NCBI RefSeq assembly: GCF_004016505.1
Contig: NZ_SACR01000002.1
Coordinates: 434,001 to 498,000, forward strand
Origin: Rubrivivax rivuli
GTDB taxonomy: Bacteria; Pseudomonadota; Gammaproteobacteria; Burkholderiales; Burkholderiaceae_C
DNA: 64,000 bases
Direction: 5' to 3'
Shown here: positions 1 to 7,180 of the stretch, in pieces
How positions within the stretch are numbered: position 1 is the first letter of the stretch
How the letters are laid out: the number at the start of each line of letters is the position of its first letter
Program-made: the position numbers and the translations under genes
Notes under the pieces: generated by a model
What the model was told of the DNA's origin: nothing
The model's input: only the letters and a program-made list of their open reading frames with translations
The model's database searches: none

Positions 1-417
1 GAGCCAAGCGGCCGGCCATTGCCCGAAGGCGGGGCCAGGGCCGGCGGCGAGGCCCGTGCCCGCGTCGGCACCAGCCGCCGGCAACTCCAGCCGCACACGG
101 CCGAGCCCGAAGGCCACCCGCAGCGGCTGCTCGCCATTGATGCAGCAAGGCTGGCTCGCGTGCAGCGTGAAACCCGCGCCAGTGGGGCGCAGTCGCCAGT
201 GCAGGCGGTCGGGCAAGGCGCTGGCGTCGCGGCTGCCCTCGCCGCCGGTCAGTATCAGCACGGCATTGCCGTTCCACACCGTGCCACGTGCGTCGGCCAG
301 CAGCAGACGCTGCCCCGTGGCCGAGGCCAGGGCGCCGGCCAGCCAGGCTGCGGGCGCAAAGGCCACCAAGGCCACCAGGACCCCCGTGGCCGCACCGGCG
401 ACAGCCCAGCGCTTCAT
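1..417 (-). CDS. gspN: Type II secretion protein GspN, partial (C-terminus beyond window)
   Basis: Inner-membrane accessory protein of the type II secretion system. It starts with ATG at 417 (MKRWAVAGAATG) and has one N-terminal hydrophobic segment (about residues 5-30) followed by a periplasmic part. The GspN-typical stretch LLADARGTVWNGNAVLILTG and the LPDRLHWRLRP segment are visible. The first 139 codons lie in the window and the frame is open to its edge. It follows gspM after two bases, so it is the last visible gene of the gspG-N operon. gspD, gspE and gspF are not in the window and may lie beyond the left edge. Family identity is fairly sure from order plus motif. Confidence 0.85.
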   Translation of the reverse strand, partial: MKRWAVAGAATGVLVALVAFAPAAWLAGALASATGQRLLLADARGTVWNGNAVLILTGGEGSRDASALPDRLHWRLRPTGAGFTLHASQPCCINGEQPLRVAFGLGRVRLELPAAGADAGTGLAAGPGPAFGQWPAAWL

Positions 418-419
418 CG

Positions 420-953
420 TCAAGGCGCGCCCCCCAGGGCCAGCACCAGGGTGCCGCTGTAACCGGGGCCGCTGCGCAGCAGGCTGGCTTCCACCGGGCG
501 GGCACGCGCGCCGGAGCGGGCTTCGGCCAGCCAGTCGCGCAACTGGCTGGTGGTGATGCCGTTGAGCGTGAGCACAGCCCGGTCGCCCTGCAGCGAGAGC
601 TTGGCCTGGTCGCCCAGGCGTTCTGTGGCTGCGCGCAAGGCCGCACCGGCCTGTTCGACGTTGACGGGCGGCGCGTTGCGCAGTTCGGTGGCTTCCGCTG
701 CCAGGCGCTGCATGGCGCGCAGCTGGTTCTCGCTGGCTTCGATTGCGGCGGGCGCGGTGCGCAGCGTGCGAAGCGCCGGCTGCAGCACGACCCACCACAG
801 CAAGGCCAGACCGAGCACGGCGCCAGCCAGGGTGAGCAGGCGCTGCTCGCGCGCCGGCAGCGCGCGCCACCAGCTGCGCAGCGGGGCCAGCGCCTGCGCG
901 GCGCCACGGCCGGGGGCGGCGGGCCCTGAAGAAGTGCCGGTCGGTGCGTTCAT
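420..953 (-). CDS. gspM: Type II secretion protein GspM
   Basis: Bitopic inner-membrane component of the T2SS assembly platform that partners GspL. The protein has 177 residues: a cytoplasmic N-terminus, one transmembrane helix (about residues 40-62, LLTLAGAVLGLALLWWVVLQ) and a periplasmic ferredoxin-like domain with the ITTSQLRDWLAEAR segment. The preceding AREQRLL motif is usual in GspM. The start codon overlaps the gspL stop as ATGA (950-953), and gspN begins two bases after its stop, so translation is probably coupled. Length and position in the operon fit the family. Confidence 0.9.
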   Translation of the reverse strand: MNAPTGTSSGPAAPGRGAAQALAPLRSWWRALPAREQRLLTLAGAVLGLALLWWVVLQPALRTLRTAPAAIEASENQLRAMQRLAAEATELRNAPPVNVEQAGAALRAATERLGDQAKLSLQGDRAVLTLNGITTSQLRDWLAEARSGARARPVEASLLRSGPGYSGTLVLALGGAP

Positions 954-2224
954 GGCGTGGGCTTGCGGTTCGAGGTGGTGGCGCGGGCCAGCACGAGGCG
1001 GCCTTCCACCAGTTCCGCGCGCAGCGGCGTGCCGCGCAGGCGCTCTTGCATCTGCGCGAGTTGCGGCGCGCCGAAACCGGGCGCCGACAGGCTCAGGCGC
1101 GTGCCGTCGAAGTTCAGTGTTTGCACTGGCCCTTGGCCGTCGGGCCAGGCGGCGGCGGCGGCGCCCATCAGAGATTCGAGATCACCCTCACCCGGGCGGC
1201 CGGCCGCGGCACGCAGCCGCTCGGTTTCTCGCTGCATCTGCAGCGGTGCATCGAGCACGGTGCGCACGCCGGGGTGGGCCGACTGCAGCAACGCCGTCAT
1301 CAGGGCGCGCTGCTGGGCGAGCTTTTGCGCTTGCTGCCAGGCGTAGACGTTCAGGCCCAGGAGTTGCACGCCCACCAGCGCGGCCAGGCCCCAGCGCACG
1401 GGGCGCCATTCGGCGCTGAAGAAGCGCTTGCCCAGGTCACGCGCCGCGCGTGAGCCGCGGTGGCGCACGGCCAGGTCGAACTGGCGCAGGTTGGTGGCGG
1501 CCTGCGCGGCTTCCAGCGCACGCTCGGCTTCACTCAGCACGCCGACGGGCGCCCCCAGCCAGCGTTCGGCGGCGGCCGTGGCCGCCGGCGTGGCGGTGTA
1601 CCGCACGGCTTCGCCTTCGGGCTGCAGCACGCGGGCCAGCGGGCCGGCACGCAAGCAGGCCACGCCGTCGGCGCGGGCCAGCGTCAGCCAGGGGGCGCTG
1701 TCGCTGTCGTCGCCCGCGGTGTGGAAATGGCCGCGGGCGGGCTCGCCAGCGGCCACCGGGCCGGCTGCGGCCACCACCCGCTCCACAGCCAGGCCTGCGG
1801 CTTCCAGCGCAGCCAGCGCGGCAGCCAGCCGTGGGCGGTGCGTCACGGCCACCCAGCCGCTCTGGCCAGGCACGGCGCCTTCGGCCAAGGCGAAGTGCAG
1901 GTGCTCGTCGTCTTCCAGCAGCGTCTCTTCCATCACGCCCAGCAAGGCCGCGCGCAGGCGGGCGGGCGGGGCCTTGGGCAGGTCGATGCGGTGCCAGCTG
2001 ACATCGCCCTCGGCCAGCACCAGCACGGTCTGGTCGGCACGGGGCAGCAGGGCCGGTGCGGCCGTGCCCTGCTGGGTGACGCTGCGGCCGTCGCTGCTGA
2101 ACACGAAGCTCCACTGCGCGGGCAGCTTCAGCGCAGAGCCTGCATGGGCCAAGGCATCGGCAGCGCCGGCGGCACGCGCCGTCAGGCGTTCGCGCGGGGG
2201 GAGCAGCAGGGCTAGCAGGGACAT
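950..2224 (-). CDS. gspL: Type II secretion protein GspL
   Basis: Links the cytoplasmic ATPase GspE to the inner-membrane platform. The 424-residue protein has an actin-like cytoplasmic region (residues 1 to about 265), one membrane helix near residues 275-300 (GLAALVGVQLLGLNVYAW), and a periplasmic ferredoxin-like domain. The family features LPKAPPARLRAALLGVMEE and LRQFDLAVR are present. A gap of about 100 bases separates it from gspK, the largest inside this operon; an internal promoter there is possible but I see none that is convincing. Its 3' end overlaps gspM by four bases. Confidence 0.9.
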   Translation of the reverse strand: MSLLALLLPPRERLTARAAGAADALAHAGSALKLPAQWSFVFSSDGRSVTQQGTAAPALLPRADQTVLVLAEGDVSWHRIDLPKAPPARLRAALLGVMEETLLEDDEHLHFALAEGAVPGQSGWVAVTHRPRLAAALAALEAAGLAVERVVAAAGPVAAGEPARGHFHTAGDDSDSAPWLTLARADGVACLRAGPLARVLQPEGEAVRYTATPAATAAAERWLGAPVGVLSEAERALEAAQAATNLRQFDLAVRHRGSRAARDLGKRFFSAEWRPVRWGLAALVGVQLLGLNVYAWQQAQKLAQQRALMTALLQSAHPGVRTVLDAPLQMQRETERLRAAAGRPGEGDLESLMGAAAAAWPDGQGPVQTLNFDGTRLSLSAPGFGAPQLAQMQERLRGTPLRAELVEGRLVLARATTSNRKPTP

Positions 2225-2325
2225 CGGTGCTCAGGCGCCAGGTCGACAAGGAAAGGGTGAACGCAAGCCGGTCGGCCACGGGCCATGGGCCCGGGCGGCG
2301 CGTATTGTGGCCTTGCTGCAGATGC

Positions 2326-3297
2326 TCACTGTGTCGGGGCCGTGAAGCTGTGGCGCTCGCGGCGGCGCACGACGACACGGTCGCCATCGCGCTGCAGCAG
2401 CGAACGCTCTTCGAGCACCCGCTCTTCCAGCCGCAGCCGGCCTGACACCAGGAACCAGGCCGAAGCAACGCCAATGCGCGCGCCCTCCACCTTGGCATCG
2501 GCCGGCAACAGCGCCTGCACGTCGGCCAGCGTGTCGAAGGGTTTGCGCTGGCGCGCCAGCACCAGGCGCTCGGCCGTGCCGAGGTCGATGTTGTCGATGG
2601 CGGCCAGCAGCACCTCGCGCGGGGCGGTATTGGCGTTCACCGGCGTGGCCACGGGCAGCAGCTCGACCCAGAGCGACAGACGCGCCAGCGTGGCGGGGTC
2701 GATGCCGAGCCAGCGCAGGTCGTCCACCTGCGCCGGGCGCAGCGGGGCCCCGGCGGCGCCGGCTTCCTCAGGCGGCAGTTGCGCCAGGCGCAGGCCCTCG
2801 GCGATACGGGCCGCGGTGTCGGCCGGGGCGCCGGCCAGGTCGGCCAGGCGCTGCAGTGCGGCCACCTGCGCCGGCACGGTCTTGCCGGCGCCATCGACGA
2901 GGCCGCGCAGGTTCAAGCGCGACTGCGCATCGACGATGGCGCCGCTGATGAAGGCCTCGGGGCCGCTGTCGGCGTTGTTGTCCTGGTCGGCGGCGAGGAA
3001 GGTGGACAGCCGCGCCTCGGCCAGGGGCGTGGCCCAGGGTTCGTCGAGCGAATCGCGGTTCTGGCCGCGGTTGCGCGCCTCTCGGGCGTCTTCCTTCAGG
3101 ATGAGGCGCGACCAATCCAGCGCACCGGCGAGGATCCAGGCCGCTTGCGCGCGTGCCCGCTCAGCGGCTTCCACCTGCACGGCACGGGTCTGCAGCCACA
3201 CCATGCTGGAGGCGATGGTGACGATCAGCGCCACGATCACCATGGCCAGCAGCAGCGCAGCGCCGCGCTGGGCCGGGGCCGCCGCGCGCTGCTTCAT
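2326..3297 (-). CDS. gspK: Type II secretion minor pseudopilin GspK
   Basis: Large minor pseudopilin at the pseudopilus tip, working with GspI and GspJ. I chose the ATG at 3297 (MKQRAAAPAQRGAALLLAM) because it puts the short prepilin-type leader directly before the hydrophobic helix; the open frame extends far upstream only by chance. The product is 323 residues. RGAALLLAMVIVALIVTIAS is the class III signal and N-terminal helix. The helical insert with PVNANTAPREVLLAAI (a helix-hairpin-helix-like element) is characteristic of GspK. As usual for GspK, the +5 glutamate of other pilins is missing. The start overlaps the gspJ stop by four bases. Confidence 0.93.
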   Translation of the reverse strand: MKQRAAAPAQRGAALLLAMVIVALIVTIASSMVWLQTRAVQVEAAERARAQAAWILAGALDWSRLILKEDAREARNRGQNRDSLDEPWATPLAEARLSTFLAADQDNNADSGPEAFISGAIVDAQSRLNLRGLVDGAGKTVPAQVAALQRLADLAGAPADTAARIAEGLRLAQLPPEEAGAAGAPLRPAQVDDLRWLGIDPATLARLSLWVELLPVATPVNANTAPREVLLAAIDNIDLGTAERLVLARQRKPFDTLADVQALLPADAKVEGARIGVASAWFLVSGRLRLEERVLEERSLLQRDGDRVVVRRRERHSFTAPTQ

Positions 3298-3974
3298 GAC
3301 CCGGCGGGGCCCAGCGCGATGTCGCGCGTAAGCGGCTTCTCGCCAAAGAAGATCTGCAGGCGCACGGCCTCGGGCAGCTCTTCGCGCAGCTGCACGTTGC
3401 CCTGGGGCGCGCTGGCCCCGCTGGCGGCAGGGGCCGGCGTGGGCGGGCCCTGCACCGCCACGACGTTGCCGCTGGACTGCGCGTTGCTCCACTGCCCGCC
3501 GCGCGCGAAGTAGATCTGCCAGCTGGACACGCCTTCGCTGAGCAGCACGGTGCCAGGCTCGGTGCCCAGCAATTGCTGGCTGCGCAGCCAGGCTTCCTGC
3601 AGCTCGCTGCCGCGCACCACGGTGGGCCCCACCCAGCGCTGCCAACGCCCGCTGCGCACGGCCCAGGTCACCAGCTGCACACCGCCTTCGGCCCGACGCG
3701 TGAGGCGCAGCGTCTGGCCGTCGAAGGCCAGCGGCGGCACGAGATCGGTGTCGTGCAGGGCCTGCAGGTCCTGTTCCCACTGCGTCAGCACGGTGGCCAG
3801 GCGCACGGTGCGGTCGACCGAGGCCTGGCCTTCGTCGCGCGCACGCACCACCGAATCCAGCGCCTGCCAGGCCAGCGTGGTGAGCAGCGCCATCATGAGC
3901 AGCGCCACCAGCACCTCCACCAGCGTGAAGCCGGCGGCGCGGCGTCGGCAATCGGAACAGCAGGCGCGGTTCAT
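3294..3974 (-). CDS. gspJ: Type II secretion minor pseudopilin GspJ
   Basis: Minor pseudopilin of the T2SS tip complex. The start at 3974 (MNRACCSDCRRRAAGFTLVEVLVALLMM) gives 226 residues with a canonical prepilin peptidase site, G|FTLVEV, with Glu at +5 of the mature protein. The leader is unusually cysteine-rich (three Cys in the first ten residues), which would be removed on maturation. The C-terminal half has a Pro/Ala-rich insertion (PPTPAPAASGASAPQG) not essential to the fold. It overlaps gspI by four bases and gspK by four bases, so it sits inside a translationally coupled pseudopilin block. Confidence 0.93.
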   Translation of the reverse strand: MNRACCSDCRRRAAGFTLVEVLVALLMMALLTTLAWQALDSVVRARDEGQASVDRTVRLATVLTQWEQDLQALHDTDLVPPLAFDGQTLRLTRRAEGGVQLVTWAVRSGRWQRWVGPTVVRGSELQEAWLRSQQLLGTEPGTVLLSEGVSSWQIYFARGGQWSNAQSSGNVVAVQGPPTPAPAASGASAPQGNVQLREELPEAVRLQIFFGEKPLTRDIALGPAGS

Positions 3975-4354
3975 GGCCTGGGCAGCACGGTGGACAAGGT
4001 CAGCAGCGGGCGCCCTTCGCTGTCCTTCACCACCGCGTCGACGCGGCGGAAGTTGGGGTTGGGCGTGGGCCGCGTCACCAGCTGCCCGGGGTAGCTGCGG
4101 CCGAGTTGCTCGCAGCTGAAGTCGGCCTCGCCCACGCCCGGGAACACGCGACTGATGCGCAGGGCGGTGAGCTCGTTCTCCGCGCACCACTGCGCGGCCA
4201 CCACATCGGCCAGCCGTGCGGCGTTGTCGGTGAGCACGCCCGCGGCGCGCAGGCCGGCCCCCAGCGCAATCGCCACGATGGCCAGCGCCACCAGCACTTC
4301 CAGCAGCGTGAAGCCGCGGTGCCGACGGCCTGCCGGGCGCGTGCGGCCCTTCAC
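3971..4354 (-). CDS. gspI: Type II secretion minor pseudopilin GspI
   Basis: Minor pseudopilin that nucleates the GspI-J-K tip. It has 127 residues. The class III leader ends in RRHRG|FTLLEVLVALAIVAIALG, with Glu at +5 followed by the hydrophobic helix. The C-terminal domain has the GspI-like segment WCAENELTALRISRVFPGVG. Length matches the family. ATGA overlaps join it to gspH (4351-4354) and gspJ. Confidence 0.95.
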   Translation of the reverse strand: MKGRTRPAGRRHRGFTLLEVLVALAIVAIALGAGLRAAGVLTDNAARLADVVAAQWCAENELTALRISRVFPGVGEADFSCEQLGRSYPGQLVTRPTPNPNFRRVDAVVKDSEGRPLLTLSTVLPRP

Positions 4355-4866
4355 GGCTGCGGGCCGGCGGCCGTGGCCACGGCAAAGGGGCCCAGGCCAT
4401 CGCTGGCGAGCTCGAGCCGCTGTGCTTCCAACCGCAGCACGATGCGCTGCGGCGGCAGGATGGCCTCAGGGCCCAGCAGCACCTGCGGCGCGCCGACAAC
4501 CTCGGCCCGCGTGGCAGGGTCGAGCCAGCGGGTGGGCATGGCCTGCGCCGCAGACAGGCCGACAAAGCGGAACTGCACCGCCGGGTCGGGGTCGGCATTG
4601 CCCTCCCCCTTGGGCACCCAGCGCACCGCCACGCCCGAGACGCGGGCCTCGGCGCGCGCCATCTCCAGCAGCGCGGCCAGGCGCGCGCCCTCTTCTTCCA
4701 GTTTGGCGGCCTGGCCATCGCGCAGCGTCAGCATGATCAGGCCCGACGACACCGCCACGATGGCGATGACGACCAGCAGCTCGATCAGCGTGAAGCCACG
4801 CCCGCGCGCGCGCCGCAGCGCCGCGGAGCGGCCTGGGCCGCTACTGCCAGGAACCGATGTCGGCAT
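4351..4866 (-). CDS. gspH: Type II secretion minor pseudopilin GspH
   Basis: Minor pseudopilin connecting the main pseudopilus to the tip complex. I prefer the ATG at 4866 (MPTSVPGSSGPGRSAALRRARGRG) over in-frame ATGs at 4914 and 4893 because a good ribosome site (GGGGTGAAGG) precedes it; the product is then 171 residues and the gene overlaps the end of gspG by 26 bases. The prepilin site is RGRG|FTLIELLVVIAIVAV with Glu at +5. The C-terminal region fits the GspH/FimT-type domain. Translation coupling with gspG is likely. Confidence 0.9.
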   Translation of the reverse strand: MPTSVPGSSGPGRSAALRRARGRGFTLIELLVVIAIVAVSSGLIMLTLRDGQAAKLEEEGARLAALLEMARAEARVSGVAVRWVPKGEGNADPDPAVQFRFVGLSAAQAMPTRWLDPATRAEVVGAPQVLLGPEAILPPQRIVLRLEAQRLELASDGLGPFAVATAAGPQP

Positions 4867-5320
4867 TGGCGCCTTCACCCCCCGGCTGGCCATCGGCGCC
4901 GAAGCTGAAGACATCGATCTCGCCGTTCACCCCGGGGTTGAGGAACTGGTAGGGGCGACCCCAGGGGTCTGCCGGCAGCTTGTCGAGGTAGGGCTTCCAG
5001 TTCGGGGGCACGGCGCCCGCAGTGGGCTTGCGCACCAGCGCGTCGAGCCCCTGCTCGGCGCTGGGGTAGCGCTGGTTGTCGATCTTGTAGCGCTTCAAGC
5101 CCTCCACCAGCGTCTTGATGTCGGTGCGCGCGGCCGTGCTGCGGGCGTCATCGAGGCTGCTGAAGAGGTTGGGCACGATCAGTGCGCCCAGCACGCCGAT
5201 GATGACCAACACCACCAGCAGTTCGATCAGGGTGAAGCCGCGCTCGCGTGGCCTGCCGGCGGGCTGGGTGCCCGGGTGCGCGACAGACGGGGGACGGTGC
5301 ATCAGGGGCATGGAAGGCAT
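4841..5320 (-). CDS. gspG: Type II secretion major pseudopilin GspG
   Basis: Main subunit of the T2SS pseudopilus. With the start at 5320 it has 159 residues; ATGs at 5311 and 5302 are equally in frame and none has a clear Shine-Dalgarno, so the exact start is uncertain. The leader ends in RPRERG|FTLIELLVVLVIIGVLGALI. The mature domain has the diagnostic YKIDNQRYPSAEQGLDALV, LPADPWGRPYQFLNPG and the acidic loop EIDVFSFGADGQPGGEG, which in GspG binds calcium. It is the first gene of the minus-strand operon, facing divergent gspC 80 bases away. Confidence 0.96.
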   Translation of the reverse strand: MPSMPLMHRPPSVAHPGTQPAGRPRERGFTLIELLVVLVIIGVLGALIVPNLFSSLDDARSTAARTDIKTLVEGLKRYKIDNQRYPSAEQGLDALVRKPTAGAVPPNWKPYLDKLPADPWGRPYQFLNPGVNGEIDVFSFGADGQPGGEGANADIGSWQ

Positions 5321-5388
5321 GGGCGCATGGCCAGGGGCCGGCGGCGCCGGCGGCAGGCAGGAAGGCCAGATTGGCCGGTGGCTTGCAT

Positions 5389-5394
5389 GATAAT
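5389..5394 (+). promoter_or_regulatory. Candidate -10 box of gspC
   Basis: GATAAT (five of six matches to TATAAT) sits in otherwise GC-rich DNA between divergent gspG and gspC. A transcription start seven bases downstream would fall exactly on the gspC ATG at 5401, implying a leaderless mRNA. No good -35 box lies 17 bases upstream (the nearest TTG is only 12 bases away), so this is a weak call. Confidence 0.3.
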
Positions 5395-5400
5395 CCGCGC

Positions 5401-6000
5401 ATGTCAGCACGCTGGTGGACGTGGGGAGTTTGGGCGCTGGTCGCCGGCAGCGGCCTGTTCTGGGGCTTGCGGCTCTTCGTGAAGGCGCCTGCCGCTCCCG
5501 CGCACACGCAGGTGGCCGGCGCGGCGGCGGCACCGCGCGGCGACCTCACCCGCCTGCTGGGCAACGACCCCCCGCCGCCCGTGGCCGAAGCCGCGCCTGT
5601 TGCTGCTGCCGATGCGCGCTTCCAGCTGGTGGGGGTGCTCAGCGCCCCTCCCCGACAAGCTGGCCGCGAAGGCGTGGCCTTGATCGCCATCGACGGCCAG
5701 CCCCCCAAGGCCTACCGCGTGGGTGCCCGCATCGATGGCGACAAGATCGTGCAGAGCGTCGAAGCCCGCGGCGTGAACCTGGGCTTGCGCAACGGCCCCG
5801 TGCTCGTGGCGCTGAACCTGCCCCCACCCACGCCGCCCGCCACGGGCAGCCTGCCCGATCTGGGCGCCGGCTCGCGCCCGGGCACCTTGCCGCCCCTGCC
5901 CGGCCAGCAACGCCAGCCAGGGCAACCGATGCCCGCCGTGGAGCCCCAGGAGATGGTGGAGCCCCAGCCCAACCAGGCGGACACCCAGCCTCAGCGCTGA
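5401..6000 (+). CDS. gspC: Type II secretion protein GspC
   Basis: Inner-membrane protein that connects the T2SS platform to the GspD secretin through its periplasmic homology region. The ATG at 5401 (MSARWWTWGVWALVAGSGLFWG) starts with the expected short cytoplasmic tail and transmembrane helix (about residues 7-27). The HR domain lies at about residues 58-135 (FQLVGVLSAPP ... GVALIAIDGQPPKAYRVGARIDG ... VNLGLRNGPVLV). The C-terminus is a Pro/Gln-rich tail without an obvious PDZ or coiled coil, so this is a short form of 199 residues. It is transcribed away from gspG-N and ends convergent with the cobT-like gene. No clear Shine-Dalgarno precedes the ATG. Confidence 0.88.
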   Translation: MSARWWTWGVWALVAGSGLFWGLRLFVKAPAAPAHTQVAGAAAAPRGDLTRLLGNDPPPPVAEAAPVAAADARFQLVGVLSAPPRQAGREGVALIAIDGQPPKAYRVGARIDGDKIVQSVEARGVNLGLRNGPVLVALNLPPPTPPATGSLPDLGAGSRPGTLPPLPGQQRQPGQPMPAVEPQEMVEPQPNQADTQPQR

Positions 6001-6031
6001 GCCGCGGCGATAGGCCTCGGAAGCGCCGCTT

Positions 6032-7135
6032 TCAGTAGAGCGCGTCGCCGAAGGGCGAGGGCTCAGGTTCGGCGGGGCTGAAAGGATCGTCCAGGCCATC
6101 AGGCACCGAAGGCCCCGGGTCTTCACCATCGGCCACTTCGGTGAGCAAGGCCGCAGCGCTCTTGACCATCGGCCAGGCGAGCGTGGCCCCCGTGCCGTCG
6201 GTGCTTTCCATGCCCAGTTCCAGCAGGGCCGAGGCGCGGAACAGGTTCAGGGCCTGGTCCAGCCCGAGGTGGCTGTGACTGCGGCAGAACAGGCAGTAGT
6301 CGGTGACCGGCTGCGCGATGCGCGCCGCCAGCATCAGCGCCGCGCAAGCCGGCATGCCGTCGACCATCAACAGGTGTCGCTTGCTGGCGGCCATCAACAT
6401 CACACCCACCATCACAGCCACCTCGTAGCCGCCGAAGGCCGCCAGCACCTCGATAGGCTCGGTGACATCGCGGTGCCGTGCATGCGCAGCTTCCAGCACG
6501 GTGAGCAGGTGCGTGAGCTCGTCCTTGTTCATCTCCGGGCCGCTGACCACGAGGTCGCGCACCGGCGTGTTCGTCATGCGCGCCAGCACCATGGCCGCGC
6601 TCTCGTGCGAGCCCACGCCCACACCGGCCAGCACGGTGCAGTTGCCACGCAGCTTGTCGCCGATCTCCATGCCGGCACGCATGCCGGCGTGGGCCTGTTG
6701 CAGGGTCATCGCCGAAGCCACGCGCGCGTTCCGCGTGCCATGCGTGATCTTGCGCATCAGCAGGCGGTCGTGCGGGGGCAGTTTCTCGGCCATGCCGCAA
6801 TCGACGACGGTCACTTCCAGTTGCTGCGCGCGTGCGAACACGGTCAGCGGCAGCTGGTTGGCCAGCAGCATGCGCACGGTCTCGTGCGTGGCGCGGCCGT
6901 GGGCATCGCGGATGCCATCGACGGCGATGCCGTGGTCGGCGGCGAAGACGAGCAGTTGCGGATGCTGGAAGCGCGGCTTCAGCGAGTTCTGCATCAGACC
7001 CAGGCGGATGGCCAGGGGCTCCAGTTCGCCCAGGCTGCCACCCACCTCGTTGCGGCGCTGCAGTTTCTCGCGCAAGGCCTTCTCCAGCAGCGGGTTGCTG
7101 GTGGGCGTGACGAGGGAACGGTTCGAACTGGCCAT
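6032..7135 (-). CDS. CobT-family phosphoribosyltransferase-like protein, divergent
   Basis: Related to nicotinate-nucleotide:dimethylbenzimidazole phosphoribosyltransferase (CobT), which activates the lower ligand of cobamides. The CobT fold is visible in VFAADHGIAVDG (63-74), PIEVLAAFGGYEVAVMVGV (227-245), DGMPACAALMLAARI and DGTGATLAWPMV (313-324). The two acidic residues regarded as catalytic in classical CobT appear changed: the usual GEMGIGNTT stretch reads AGVGVGSHES (170-179), and the usual GEGTGA reads TDGTGA, with Asp313 replacing Glu. The 367-residue protein also has an acidic, Pro-rich C-terminal tail (335-367). No other cobamide genes are nearby; ilvA lies upstream on the same strand. 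It may be a paralogue with a different substrate, so no gene symbol is given. Confidence 0.8.
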   Translation of the reverse strand: MASSNRSLVTPTSNPLLEKALREKLQRRNEVGGSLGELEPLAIRLGLMQNSLKPRFQHPQLLVFAADHGIAVDGIRDAHGRATHETVRMLLANQLPLTVFARAQQLEVTVVDCGMAEKLPPHDRLLMRKITHGTRNARVASAMTLQQAHAGMRAGMEIGDKLRGNCTVLAGVGVGSHESAAMVLARMTNTPVRDLVVSGPEMNKDELTHLLTVLEAAHARHRDVTEPIEVLAAFGGYEVAVMVGVMLMAASKRHLLMVDGMPACAALMLAARIAQPVTDYCLFCRSHSHLGLDQALNLFRASALLELGMESTDGTGATLAWPMVKSAAALLTEVADGEDPGPSVPDGLDDPFSPAEPEPSPFGDALY

Positions 7136-7180
7136 GGCGCGGCAGTGTAGCGAGCGGTTCGGCGCGGCCGTGCGGCGGCC

